From contig NZ_JAPEMT010000002.1 in the NCBI RefSeq assembly GCF_026342435.1, positions 1,984,001 to 2,048,000 of the forward strand: DNA of 64,000 nt. The letters are read 5' to 3'. Made by a program: the position numbers and the translations under genes. The notes below the pieces were generated by a model. The model saw nothing but the letters and a program-made list of their open reading frames with translations. It made no database searches and had not been told where the DNA came from. Positions 50,260 to 60,200 of this stretch are shown here, piece after piece (position 1 is the stretch's first letter; every line of letters starts with the position of its first letter). Source of the stretch: Streptomyces sp. NBC_00237. Its GTDB lineage: Bacteria > Actinomycetota > Actinomycetes > Streptomycetales > Streptomycetaceae.

Positions 50260-50913
50260 CTACCCTCCGAGCCCCGTCCCCCCGACCGTGATCGCCCGCA
50301 GCATCCGGTCCATGTACGCCCTCAGGCGCCCCGGCATGTCCAGCGAATCCGGGGCCAGTGCCCACTGGAACTGCAAGCCGTCCATGACCGCGATCTGCTC
50401 CTGGGCGAGCTCCAACACGTCCAGGTCCGGGCGGAGTTCGCCACGGGCGACGCCCGCTTCGAGGACGCCCACCGTGTGGGCGAGGACGCGTTCGTACCGT
50501 GCCCGGAAGTAGGCGTGGGCGGGGTGGCCCTGGTTGCCCGCCTCGCCGACCAGCACGTTGAACATCCGGACCAGGCCGGGGCGGTGGGTGTTCGACTCGA
50601 CGAGGCGGATGACCGCCTCCATGCCCTCCACCACCGTCGCCGGTTCCGTCGCGAAGAGCTGTTCCATGTCGTGCTGCTCGCTCTGCGCGAGGACGGACAG
50701 CAGCAGGTCCTCCTTGCTGCGGAAGTGGTGCAGCAGCCCGCCCTGGGTGATCTCGCAGTCGTGCGCGATGCGGGCCATGGAGGAGGCGTGGAAGCCCCAT
50801 TGACCGAAGTGCTCGATCGCCGTGTCGAGGATCTGCCGACGGCGCGCCTCGCCCACCGCGTAGCTGCCCCGACCTGCGCTCTTTGGGGTCGTGCGTCCCG
50901 TGCCTGCTGCCAT
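50260..50913 (-). CDS. TetR-family regulator
   Basis: 217 aa. N-terminal helix-turn-helix about residues 14-62 (RRRQILDTAIEHFGQWGFHASSMARIAHDCEITQGGLLHHF in outline; TQGGLLHHFRSKEDLL is the standard recognition helix). Ligand domain resembles TetR regulators of sugar or glycosidase genes. ATG 50913 is preceded by AGGG. Upstream in the divergent spacer lies ACCTAGTAGGT, a likely operator shared with the GH3 gene, suggesting control of glycosidase expression. Confidence 0.92.
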   Translation of the reverse strand: MAAGTGRTTPKSAGRGSYAVGEARRRQILDTAIEHFGQWGFHASSMARIAHDCEITQGGLLHHFRSKEDLLLSVLAQSEQHDMEQLFATEPATVVEGMEAVIRLVESNTHRPGLVRMFNVLVGEAGNQGHPAHAYFRARYERVLAHTVGVLEAGVARGELRPDLDVLELAQEQIAVMDGLQFQWALAPDSLDMPGRLRAYMDRMLRAITVGGTGLGG

Positions 50914-51365
50914 GCCCGTCACCCTAGAGGGCCCGTGCCCCGCGCCCCGGATCCGCCCGGTCCGACCCGATTTGCGGTGTGACCCACGCAACACGCCATA
51001 AACCTAGTAGGTGCTCGGTTTTCGCGTCTAGCCTGTGCTCGCCGGGTCGGCACCGACGCCGACCGGCCCCCCTCCCCCGGAGTTCCCCATGGTCACGGAC
51101 CGCGACGCAGTGACGGCAGGCGCGCCATTGACACGTGTAACTGCTGCTGGCGCAGGCACTCCGGAAGCCCCTGGTCCTGCTGGTGGCCCTGGCCCTGCAC
51201 ATCCCCCGCTCGCACCGGAGTGGCGAGCGGGGCGGGCGGCGCGGCGGCCGCCCGGTTGATCGGGCCGGTCACCCGGACCTCGTACCGGATTCCGTACGGG
51301 AGCGGCAACTCCCCACCACCGCACACCACCTGCCCCACACCCCGCATCACCCTCAGGAGTACCGG
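50914..51365. other. Divergent region between TetR and GH3 genes
   Basis: 452 bp. Holds ACCTAGTAGGT (51002-51012). Around 51130-51235 a plus-strand frame reads LLLAQALRKPLVLLVALALHI, which looks like a fragment of a membrane protein N-terminus but has an upstream stop and no clear start, so it is not called. No strong hairpin. Confidence 0.45.
51002..51012. promoter_or_regulatory. 11-bp palindrome ACCTAGTAGGT, candidate TetR operator
   Basis: Arms ACCTA/TAGGT around one central base, flanked by AA and GCTCGGTTTT. It lies 89 bp upstream of the TetR start and 354 bp from the GH3 start, in their shared spacer. Confidence 0.55.
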
Positions 51366-53114
51366 ATGCACCCCTACCAGGACCCGCGCCTCACCCCCGA
51401 CCAGCGCGTCGACGACCTGCTCCCCCGCATGACGCTGGAGGAGAAGGCCGGGCAGATGTTCCACGACATGCTGATGATGAACGCGGACGGGACGCTCGTC
51501 ACGGAGACGGACGGCTCGATGCTGCCGTTCACCACGCCGGAGATGATCGAGGGCAAGCACCTCACCCACTTCAACCTCCTGGGCACGTACGGGGCCCGTG
51601 AGATGGCGATCTGGGCGAACAACGTGCAGGAGCTGGCGGCCAACACCCGCCTGGGCATTCCGGTTTCGCTGTCGACGGACCCCCGGCACTCCTTCACCGA
51701 CAACGTCGGTGCTTCCTTCAACGCGGGTGCGTTCTCGGCCTGGCCGGAGCCACTGGGCCTGGCCGCGATCAACGACCCCGAGCTGGTCGAGCAGTTCGCG
51801 GACATCGTCCGCCGCGAGTACCTGGCGGTCGGCTTCCGGGTCGCCCTGCACCCGCAGATCGACCTCGCGTCCGAGCCCCGCTGGTCCCGCCAGAACGGCA
51901 CCTTCGGCTCGGACGCCAAGGTCACCGGCGAGCTGGTCCAGGCGTACGTACGCGGCCTCCAGGGCAAGGAGCTCGGCCCACACTCGGTCGCCACCATGGT
52001 CAAGCACTTCCCCGGTGGCGGCGCGCAGAAGGACGGCGAGGACCCGCACTTCGCGCACGGCAAGGAGCAGGTCTACCCGGGCGGCATGCGCGAGCTGCAC
52101 CTGGAGCCGTTCAAGGCGGCCATAGCGGCCGGTGCCTCGCAGATGATGCCGTACTACGGCCAGCCGATCGGGACCGACTGGGAAGAGGTCGGTTTCGGCT
52201 TCAACAAGGGTGTGGTGCAGGGGCTGTTGAGGGACACGCTCGGCTTCGAGGGGATCGTCTGTACCGACTGGGGCCTGCTGAGCGCCTCGACGATCTTCGG
52301 CGAGCCGCACCCGGCACGCGCCTGGGGCGTCGAGCACCTGTCCCGCCCGGAGCTGGCGGCGAAGTCGCTGGACGCGGGCTGCGACCAGTTCGGCGGCGAG
52401 GCGTGCCCCGAGGAGATCGTGGAGCTGGTGCGCTCGGGCCGCGTCTCGGAGGAGCGCGTCGACGTGTCGGTGCGGCGCATCCTGCGGGAGAAGTTCGTGC
52501 TGGGCCTCTTCGACAGCCGTTACGTGGACGTGGACCTCGCGGAGGAGACCGTCGGCCGGGCGGACTTCAGGGCGGCGGGCGAGGCGGCGCAGCGGCGATC
52601 CCTCACCGTCCTCTCCAACCGTGAGCTGTCCCTCCCGCTCTCCGGTCGTCCGAAGCTGTACGTCGAGAACGTGGACGCGTCCGTGGCCGCCGCGTACGGG
52701 GAGGTCGTCGCGAGCCCCGTCGAGGCGGACTTCGCGGTGATCCGGCTGCGCACGCCGTACGAGGAGCGCGCGAACAAGTTCGAGTCCTTCTTCCACTCGG
52801 GCACGCTGGCCTTCGAGGGCGAGGAGCTGAAGCGGATCGTCACCCTCCTGGACTCCGTCCCGACGCTGGTCGGCATCAACCTGGAGCGCGCCGCCGTGAT
52901 CCCGGAGATCGCGGAGCACGCTGCGGCGGTCGTCGCGGACTTCGGCGCGAGTGACGCGGCGCTGCTGGACGTGGCTTTCGGGCGCGCGAGGGCGGAGGGC
53001 CGCCTGCCGTTCGAGCTGCCGCGCTCGATGGCGGCGGTCGAGGCGGCGCGGGCGGACGTACCGAATGACACGGAGGATCCGGTGTTCGCGTACGGGCACG
53101 GGCTGGAGATCTGA
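51366..53114 (+). CDS. Glycoside hydrolase family 3 protein (beta-glucosidase / beta-xylosidase type)
   Basis: 582 aa. GH3 TIM-barrel with nucleophile Asp301 in GFEGIVCTDWGLL and MVKHFPGGG (about residue 218) contacting substrate. A second alpha/beta sandwich domain spans about 400-580. No signal peptide, so it probably acts on imported oligosaccharides. ATG 51366 follows CAGGAG. A divergent TetR regulator may control it. Exact sugar specificity cannot be read from the sequence. Three hairpins follow. Confidence 0.92.
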   Translation: MHPYQDPRLTPDQRVDDLLPRMTLEEKAGQMFHDMLMMNADGTLVTETDGSMLPFTTPEMIEGKHLTHFNLLGTYGAREMAIWANNVQELAANTRLGIPVSLSTDPRHSFTDNVGASFNAGAFSAWPEPLGLAAINDPELVEQFADIVRREYLAVGFRVALHPQIDLASEPRWSRQNGTFGSDAKVTGELVQAYVRGLQGKELGPHSVATMVKHFPGGGAQKDGEDPHFAHGKEQVYPGGMRELHLEPFKAAIAAGASQMMPYYGQPIGTDWEEVGFGFNKGVVQGLLRDTLGFEGIVCTDWGLLSASTIFGEPHPARAWGVEHLSRPELAAKSLDAGCDQFGGEACPEEIVELVRSGRVSEERVDVSVRRILREKFVLGLFDSRYVDVDLAEETVGRADFRAAGEAAQRRSLTVLSNRELSLPLSGRPKLYVENVDASVAAAYGEVVASPVEADFAVIRLRTPYEERANKFESFFHSGTLAFEGEELKRIVTLLDSVPTLVGINLERAAVIPEIAEHAAAVVADFGASDAALLDVAFGRARAEGRLPFELPRSMAAVEAARADVPNDTEDPVFAYGHGLEI

Positions 53115-53130
53115 CCGCCCCCCGGTCGGG

Positions 53131-53314
53131 GGCTGGACCGGTCCGGTCCAGCCGCCCTCGTCCGGACCGACCCCGGTCCGGCGCTTCCCCTCTTCCCGGC
53201 CGAGTTCCGGCCGTACCCAGACCGCGGGGCTCCTGATCGGCCCCGCTCACGGCGACGCCTCCCGAGGCGTCGCCGAGGTCCGGGACCTGCCTGTGGGGGG
53301 CCGGGTCCCGGACC
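53131..53314 (+). terminator. Three successive hairpins between GH3 and SurE genes
   Basis: Stem 1: GGCTGGACCGG-T-CCGGTCCAGCC (53131-53153). Stem 2: GGCGACGCCTC-CC-GAGGCGTCGCC (53251-53274). Stem 3: GGTCCGGGACC (53277-53287) / GGTCCCGGACC (53304-53314) with a 16-nt loop. The first is probably the GH3 terminator. The others lie in what would be the surE leader. Confidence 0.7.
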
Positions 53315-53384
53315 GCTTCTCCGTAGAGCCGCGATCCCCGTCCCCCACACCTCCCACTCTCTGCCTGGAAGGGACCGCCATCCC

Positions 53385-54521
53385 ATGCGTTCCGCTCGTC
53401 GCCATCTCCTCGCACTGACCACCGCCGGTGCCGTCGTCACCGGCCTCGGCGCCACGGCGTACGCCACCGCCCCGGCCCCGGAGGCCAAGCAGCCCGCCGC
53501 CGAGCACCACCCCCAGAAGCCGACCGGCAAGCCCCTCGCGGGCATGCGCATCCTCATCTCCAACGACGACGGCATGCAGGCCGCCAAGCCCTCGAACTCC
53601 GACGGCCTCGGCCTCTACGAGCTGCGCCGCGCCATGTGCGACGCCGGTGCCGACGTCGTCGTGATGGCCCCCTGGCAGGTCCAGTCCGGAAAGGGCACGG
53701 CCGTCACCAACGGCGGCGTCCTCACCGCCCAGCGCCGTACCGCCATGCCCCGGGGTTACGAGAACGACTGCGCGGGCGCCCTCTCCGGCGCGCCGGTATT
53801 CGGTGTGTGCGTGGCGGAAGGCCCGTGCGGCAAGGACACCCCGTCCGCCACCCCCGCCGACACCGTCAAGCTCGCCCTGCGCGGCGGCCTGGAGGCCAAG
53901 GCGGGCTGGACCGAGGCCCCGGACGTCGTCCTCACCGGCATCAACTCAGGCCCCAACGTCGCCGCGAGCGTCAACGACTCCGGCACCGTCGGCGCGGCCG
54001 TCGCCGCCGTCGACCAGAACGTCCCCGCCGTCGCGTTCAGCGCCGAGGGCGACGCCACGAACACCCAGTACCCGGTGCGGACGTACCGGGCGACCGCCGG
54101 GTTCGGTGCCCGGTTCCTCGCCGGGATGCGCCAGAACGATCTACTCACCGGCAAGTTCGCCGTGAAGGTCGACTACCCCGACACCACCAGCGGCAAGAAG
54201 GTCGAGAACCCGGTCTGGACCCGCGTCGGCAACGGTGCGGCGATCTACCACGCCTACAAGCAGAAGAGCGGCACCGCAAGCACCAACGGCACCGACAGCA
54301 CGAGCTTCGACATCACCATGGGCCTCTGCGAGGGCAAGCTGAGCTCCGGCGGCGAGTGCGACGAGAACCGCAGGGACGCCGACCAGGTCTGGCTCCTGGA
54401 GAAGAACCACGTCACGATCGCGCCGATCACCTGGGACCGTACGTACGGCACCCCCATCGACGGCACGCGCGAACTCCGCAAGCTGGAGAACTACGTGAGG
54501 CACAGCGCCCCGCGCGCCTGA
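53385..54521 (+). CDS. Exported SurE-family nucleotidase
   Basis: 378 aa. N-terminus MRSARRHLLALTTAGAV has an RRxLL twin-arginine-like motif followed by a hydrophobic stretch and ATAYA cleavage region, so export (Tat or Sec) is likely. SurE metal-site residues Asp61 and Asp62 in ISNDDG, Asn/Ser in SNSDG, and LTGINSGPNVAASVNDSGTVGAA are intact. Cytoplasmic SurE is about 250 aa; this one has extra segments and four Cys in the middle (CAGAL, CVAEGPC). Dephosphorylates nucleoside or other monophosphates outside the cell. Confidence 0.88.
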   Translation: MRSARRHLLALTTAGAVVTGLGATAYATAPAPEAKQPAAEHHPQKPTGKPLAGMRILISNDDGMQAAKPSNSDGLGLYELRRAMCDAGADVVVMAPWQVQSGKGTAVTNGGVLTAQRRTAMPRGYENDCAGALSGAPVFGVCVAEGPCGKDTPSATPADTVKLALRGGLEAKAGWTEAPDVVLTGINSGPNVAASVNDSGTVGAAVAAVDQNVPAVAFSAEGDATNTQYPVRTYRATAGFGARFLAGMRQNDLLTGKFAVKVDYPDTTSGKKVENPVWTRVGNGAAIYHAYKQKSGTASTNGTDSTSFDITMGLCEGKLSSGGECDENRRDADQVWLLEKNHVTIAPITWDRTYGTPIDGTRELRKLENYVRHSAPRA

Positions 54522-54533
54522 CCGCCCCGCCCC

Positions 54534-54568
54534 GGCGGGTGTCTCCCCCACCTCCTGAGACACCCGCC
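54534..54568 (+). terminator. Hairpin terminator after surE (12-bp stem)
   Basis: GGCGGGTGTCTC (54534-54545) / GAGACACCCGCC (54557-54568), 11-nt loop. Confidence 0.75.
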
Positions 54569-54576
54569 CCCACCCC

Positions 54577-54617
54577 CTCGCGTGGGGCGTCGGCGGCCCC
54601 CGCCGCCCCACGCGAGA
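54577..54617 (+). terminator. Second hairpin after surE (13-bp stem)
   Basis: CTCGCGTGGGGCG (54577-54589) / CGCCCCACGCGAG (54605-54617) with an inner GGCGG/CCGCC able to extend the fold. Tandem with the preceding hairpin. Confidence 0.75.
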
Positions 54618-54933
54618 CAACATTCACAGGTTCCGCACGTTTGCGTGTACAACCATGTCTCCAGTGCGCATCGGGTCACTGACGCAACACAGCGGGGCAC
54701 TACGCCTACGCAACGTCTACTTCCTTGTGCGCAGGGCGAGTTGTCACGCACAGACTTACGAAGAGTCATTGCGGAATGTCGCATTCAGAGAGATTCGGGC
54801 GTTCCGGAGCGACTTGCCCGAGGCGTCGCTTTCGATGCCCCCGCAGGCCGTTGCACCGCGTAGCCGCGAGCAGGTCGGTGCCCGTACGCTGCTCATCTGA
54901 CCGCGGGATCTTACGAACGCACGGGGCGGGGCG
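54618..54933. promoter_or_regulatory. Long leader/promoter region of two-component operon
   Basis: 316 bp with visibly lower GC than its surroundings and many T/A triplets. A frame from ATG 54655 exists but has atypical codon use, so it is not called. Probably holds the promoter and a long 5' untranslated region. Confidence 0.45.
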
Positions 54934-55671
54934 ATGGAGCAGACACACACCAGCCACAACGGCCTCGCGGCCACTCCCGGCGCTCAGCGCCGGGTACTGG
55001 TCGTCGAGGACGATTCCACGATTGTGGACAACATCGCGGCCCGGTTGCGGGCCGAGGGCTTCCAGGTGCAGACGGCGAGCGACGGCCCTGCGGCCGTCGA
55101 CACGGCCGAGGCGTGGCAGCCGGACCTGATGGTCCTCGACATCATGCTGCCCGGCTTCGACGGGCTGGAGGTCTGCCGCAGAGTGCAGGCGCAGCGTCCG
55201 GTACCCGTACTCATGCTCACCGCACGCGACGACGAGACCGACATGCTGGTCGGGCTCGGGGTCGGCGCGGACGACTACATGACGAAACCGTTCTCCATGC
55301 GCGAGCTGGCCGCCCGGGTGCACGTCCTGCTGCGCCGGGTGGAGCGGGCCACGATCGCCGCCGCCACCCCCCGCAGCGGGATCCTGCGGCTCGGCGAGCT
55401 GGAGATCGACCACGCACAGCGTCGGGTGCGGGTGCACGGCGAGGACGTGCACCTCACCCCCACCGAGTTCGACCTGCTGGTCTGTCTGGCGAACACGCCG
55501 CGCGCCGTCCTCTCCCGCGAGCAGCTGCTCGCGGAGGTGTGGGACTGGGCGGACGCCTCGGGCACCCGCACCGTCGACAGTCACATCAAGGCGTTGCGCC
55601 GGAAGATCGGCGCGGAGCGCATCCGTACCGTGCACGGTGTGGGTTACGCACTGGAGACGCCGGCGCCGTGA
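54934..55671 (+). CDS. OmpR-family response regulator
   Basis: 245 aa. Receiver Asp69 in LMVLDIMLPG, acidic pair in VVEDD, Lys in MTKPFSM; winged helix ending RIRTVHGVGYALE. About 18 extra N-terminal residues precede the receiver. GTGA overlap with the kinase at 55668. The regulated genes are unknown. Located directly upstream of kgd on the same strand, but a hairpin separates them. Confidence 0.95.
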   Translation: MEQTHTSHNGLAATPGAQRRVLVVEDDSTIVDNIAARLRAEGFQVQTASDGPAAVDTAEAWQPDLMVLDIMLPGFDGLEVCRRVQAQRPVPVLMLTARDDETDMLVGLGVGADDYMTKPFSMRELAARVHVLLRRVERATIAAATPRSGILRLGELEIDHAQRRVRVHGEDVHLTPTEFDLLVCLANTPRAVLSREQLLAEVWDWADASGTRTVDSHIKALRRKIGAERIRTVHGVGYALETPAP

Positions 55672-56966
55672 GCACCGCGGCCGGGACGAAGCGGGGCGGG
55701 GCGCGGCGGCCGAAACAGCGGTCGGCGCGGACGCCGCGCTGGCGTCGGGTGCCGGAGCAGCGGCACGGGGCGTCGCTCCCGGCGCGCCGGTGTCCCGACT
55801 GTGGGCAGCGCGTCCGGCGGCCCCTGCGGGAACGGCTGAGCCCCGGCAGGCTGCTGCGTCCCGGCGGGCTGCTGTGCCGCATCGGGGAGCTGGCGTCGAG
55901 GCCGCTGGCCCTGCGCCCCTTCACCATCCGCGCGAAGCTGATCACGCTGGTCGTGGTGTCGGTGGCGCTGACCACCGGTCTGGTGATGGTGGCGCTGGCC
56001 ACCAAGACCGAGCTGCGTTTCATCACGGTCTTCTCGATCATCGCGTCGATGCTGATCACGCAGTTCGTGGCGCACAACCTCACCAAACCCCTCGACGAGA
56101 TGCGCGAGGTCGCCGCCGCGATGGCGCACGGCGACTACACCGGGCGGATCGACGGCGAGAACCGCCGCGACGAGCTGGGCGGGCTGGCCACCACGCTGAA
56201 TCGCATGGCCGAGGAGCTCCAGGCCGTCGACCAGAACCGCAAGGAACTCGTCGCGAACGTCTCGCACGAGCTGCGCACCCCCATCGCCGCGCTCCGCGCC
56301 GTACTGGAGAACGTGGTGGACGGGGTGGTCGCCGCCGATCCCGAGACCATGCGTACGGCGCTCAAGCAGACGGAGCGGCTCGGCGGGCTCGTGGAGACCC
56401 TGCTCGACCTCGCCAGGCTGGACAACGGTGTCGTACCGCTGAAGGCCCGCCGCTTCGAGGTGTGGCCGTACCTCTCGGGCGTGCTGAAGGAGGCCAATCT
56501 GGCCGCCGCGCAGCGCAACCTGGCCTCCGGGTCCGGGCACCACATGCGCAAGGACGTACATCTGCACCTGGACGTGGCGCCGCCCGAGCTGACCGCGCAC
56601 GCGGACCAGGAGCGGCTGCACCAGGTCGTCGCCAACCTGATCGACAACGCGGTGAAGCACTCGCCGCCGCGCGGCCGGGTGACGGTGCGGGCGCGGCGCG
56701 GGGAGCTCCCGGAGAGTCTGGACCTGGAAGTACTGGACGAGGGTCCCGGTATACCCAAGTCGGAGTGGCATCGGGTCTTCGAGCGCTTCAACCAGGGCAA
56801 ATCGCCTGCCAAGCCCACCTCGGGCAGCGACGGCGGCACGGGTCTCGGCCTGGCCATCGCGCGCTGGGCGGTCGATCTGCACGGCGGCCGGATCGGAGTG
56901 GCCGAATCAGAACGCGGTTGCCGGATTCAGGTCACCCTTCCGGGGACCGCCTCTTCCCGCAGTTGA
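55668..56966 (+). CDS. Sensor histidine kinase with N-terminal CxxC segment
   Basis: 432 aa from GTG. A basic, Arg-rich cytoplasmic N-tail with CPDCG (Cys42, Cys45) precedes TM1 about 88-108. Only a very short loop (about 6 residues) separates TM1 from TM2 about 115-135, so there is no periplasmic sensor domain. HAMP follows, then His200 in VSHELRTPIA, N box NLIDNAVKHS, G1 DEGPGIP and G2 GTGLGLAIA. This intramembrane-sensing layout, plus the Cys pair, suggests sensing in the membrane or cytoplasm. Confidence 0.93.
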   Translation: MSTAAGTKRGGARRPKQRSARTPRWRRVPEQRHGASLPARRCPDCGQRVRRPLRERLSPGRLLRPGGLLCRIGELASRPLALRPFTIRAKLITLVVVSVALTTGLVMVALATKTELRFITVFSIIASMLITQFVAHNLTKPLDEMREVAAAMAHGDYTGRIDGENRRDELGGLATTLNRMAEELQAVDQNRKELVANVSHELRTPIAALRAVLENVVDGVVAADPETMRTALKQTERLGGLVETLLDLARLDNGVVPLKARRFEVWPYLSGVLKEANLAAAQRNLASGSGHHMRKDVHLHLDVAPPELTAHADQERLHQVVANLIDNAVKHSPPRGRVTVRARRGELPESLDLEVLDEGPGIPKSEWHRVFERFNQGKSPAKPTSGSDGGTGLGLAIARWAVDLHGGRIGVAESERGCRIQVTLPGTASSRS

Positions 56967-57257
56967 CGTAGGGTTCGAACCAGAAACGGACGTTCTGCGT
57001 CCGTCCTGCCAGGATGCGGGCTGAAGGCCGCATCCTCGGTCGGATGCACCGGCTCGGCACCTCTGGTCCACACCTGGTTGACGCGAGGTCCACAGCGGAA
57101 CCACGCTTGTTTCCCGCCATTTCGTGCGTCGAAACCAGCACTCCGGTGTGACTTACGCGACGGATGTACCGCCCGGTCTGCAACTCCCGGCCGGGGAGGC
57201 GTAGCCTTTATTTCCGCTGTCCACCACCTTGCGAAGCGGAAGAGGGCGGTTAACGCC
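56967..57257. promoter_or_regulatory. Terminator and promoter region upstream of kgd
   Basis: 291 bp. Hairpin at 57011-57036 ends the two-component operon. A plausible sigma-70 type promoter is CTGCAA (57178-57183), 18-bp spacer, TAGCCT (57202-57207), leaving a leader of about 45 nt to the GTG at 57258. Confidence 0.4.
57011..57036 (+). terminator. Hairpin after two-component operon
   Basis: AGGATGCGG (57011-57019) / CCGCATCCT (57028-57036), 8-nt loop, 45 nt after the kinase stop. Confidence 0.6.
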
Positions 57258-60200
57258 GTGTCGTCTCAGTCCACCAGTAGCTCAAGTCATTCATCGACCG
57301 GCCAGGACGGGCAGGGAAAGAACCCAGCCGCCGCCTTCGGTCCCAACGAGTGGCTCGTCGACGAGATCTACCAGCAGTACCTCCAGGACCCCAGTTCCGT
57401 CGATCGAGCGTGGTGGGACTTCTTCGCCGACTACAAGCCTGGCGCCACCGGCGGCACGGCGGAGAAGTCGGCTCCCGCCGCACAGGCCCCGGTCGCACCC
57501 GCCGCCCAGGTGCCCGCCCCGGCCCAGCCCGCCCAGCCCGCCCCGGCAGCCCAGGCCCCGGTCACCCAGGCCCCGGCCGCTCCGGCGCAGCCCGCAGTTG
57601 CGCCGGCCGCGAAGCCCGCAGCCGCAGCCCCCGCCGCTCCCGCTCCCGCCCAAGCGGCTCCCGCCGCCACGGCACCCGCTCCTGCACAGAAGGCCGCACC
57701 TGTGAAGCCCGCTCCCGCCGCCGAGGCCACGTCCGCCCCGGCCGGTCCCGAGTACGTCACCCTGCGCGGCCCGTCCGCCGCCGTCGCGAAGAACATGAAC
57801 GCCTCCATCGAGGTCCCCACGGCGACGTCCGTGCGCGCGGTCCCGGTGAAGCTGCTCTTCGACAACCGCATCGTCATCAACAACCACCTGAAGCGCGCCC
57901 GGGGCGGGAAGATCTCCTTCACCCACCTCATCGGCTTCGCGATGGTGCAGGCCATCAAGGCCATGCCGTCGATGAACTACTCCTTCACCACGAAGGACGG
58001 CAAGCCGACGCTGGTGAAGCCGGAGCACATCAACTTCGGCCTCGCGATCGACCTGGTGAAGCCGAACGGCGACCGCCAGCTCGTCGTCGCCGGCATCAAG
58101 AAGGCCGAGACGCTCGACTTCTTCGAGTTCTGGCAGGCGTACGAGGACATCGTCCGCCGCGCCCGCGACAACAAGCTGACGATGGACGACTTCACCGGTG
58201 TGACGGTCTCCCTCACCAACCCGGGCGGCCTCGGCACCGTCCACTCGGTCCCGCGCCTGATGCCCGGCCAGTCGGTCATCATGGGCGTCGGCTCGATGGA
58301 CTACCCGGCCGAGTTCCAGGGCACCTCGCAGGACACCCTGAACAAGCTGGGCATCTCGAAGGTCATGACCCTGACCTCGACGTACGACCACCGGGTGATC
58401 CAGGGCGCCGCCTCCGGCGAGTTCCTGCGCAACGTGGCGAACCTGCTGCTCGGCGAGTCCGGCTTCTACGACGACGTCTTCAAGGCGCTGCGCATCCCCT
58501 ACGAGCCGGTCCGCTGGCTCAAGGACATCGACGCCTCGCACGACGACGACGTCACGAAGGCCGCCCGCGTCTTCGAGCTGATCCACTCCTACCGGGTGCG
58601 CGGCCACGTCATGGCCGACACGGACCCGCTGGAGTACAAGCAGCGCAAGCACCCCGACCTCGACATCAACGAGCACGGGCTGACGCTGTGGGACCTGGAG
58701 CGCGAGTTCGCCGTCGGCGGCTTCGCCTCGAAGTCGATGATGAAGCTGCGCGACATCCTCGGCGTCCTGCGCGACTCGTACTGCCGCACCACCGGCATCG
58801 AGTTCATGCACATCCAGGACCCGAAGCAGCGCAAGTGGATCCAGGACCGCGTGGAGCGCCCGCACTCGAAGCCCGAGCGCGAGGAGCAGCTCCGCATCCT
58901 GCGCCGCCTGAACGCGGCCGAGGCGTTCGAGACCTTCCTGCAGACCAAGTACGTCGGCCAGAAGCGCTTCTCCCTGGAGGGCGGCGAGTCGGTCATCCCG
59001 CTGCTCGACGCCGTCATCGACAGCGCCGCCGAGTCGCGCCTCGACGAGGTCGTCATCGGCATGGCCCACCGAGGCCGCCTCAACGTCCTGGCGAACATCG
59101 TCGGCAAGTCGTACGCCCAGATCTTCCGCGAGTTCGAGGGCAACCTCGACCCGAAGTCGATGCACGGCTCCGGCGACGTGAAGTACCACCTGGGGGCCGA
59201 GGGCACCTTCACCGGTCTCGACGGCGAGCAGATCAAGGTCTCGCTGGCCGCGAACCCCTCGCACCTCGAAGCCGTGGACCCGGTCCTGGAGGGCATCGCC
59301 CGCGCACGCCAGGACATCATCAACAAGGGCGGCACGGACTTCACCGTCCTCCCCGTCGCCCTGCACGGCGACGCGGCCTTCGCGGGCCAGGGCGTGGTCG
59401 CGGAGACCTTCAACATGTCGCAGCTGCGCGGCTACCGCACCGGCGGCACCGTGCACATCGTCATCAACAACCAGGTCGGCTTCACCGCCGCCCCGGAGGC
59501 CTCGCGCTCCTCGATGTACGCCACCGACGTGGCCCGCATGATCGAGGCGCCGATCTTCCACGTGAACGGGGACGACCCCGAGGCCGTGGTCCGCGTCGCG
59601 CGCCTCGCCTTCGAGTTCCGCCAGACGTTCAACAAGGACGTCGTCATCGACCTCATCTGCTACCGCCGCCGAGGTCACAACGAGGGCGACAACCCGCAGT
59701 TCACCAACCCGCAGATGGTGACGCTGATCGACAAGAAGCGCTCGGTGCGCAAGCTCTACACCGAGTCCCTGATCGGTCGCGGCGACATCACCCTCGAAGA
59801 GGCGGAGCAGGCCCTCCAGGACTTCCAGGGCCAGCTGGAGAAGGTCTTCGCGGAGGTCCGCGAGGCCACCGCGACGCCCGCCGCCGCCCCGTACAGCGAC
59901 CCGCAGGCCGAGTTCCCGGTGGCGGTGAACACGGCGATCTCGCAGGAGGCCGTGAAGCGGATCGGCGAGTCGCAGGTCAACATCCCGGACAACATCCACG
60001 TCCACCCGCGCCTGATGCCGCAGATGCAGCGCCGCGCCGCGTCCATCGACGACGGCACGATCGACTGGGGCATGGGCGAGACCCTCGCCATCGGCTCCCT
60101 CCTGATGGAGGGCACCCCGGTCCGCCTGGCGGGCCAGGACTCCCGCCGGGGCACCTTCGGCCAGCGCCACGCGGTGCTCGTCGACCAGGAGACGGGCGAG

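Noticed and set aside
51130..51240. Hydrophobic frame LLLAQALRKPLVLLVALAL upstream of the GH3 gene
   Set aside because: No start codon with ribosome-binding site, a stop just upstream, and it joins a basic low-complexity tail. It could be a gene remnant but may be chance.
54655..54900. 81-codon frame in the leader of the two-component operon
   Set aside because: Codon use does not match the genome, no ribosome-binding site, and the region looks like an untranslated leader.
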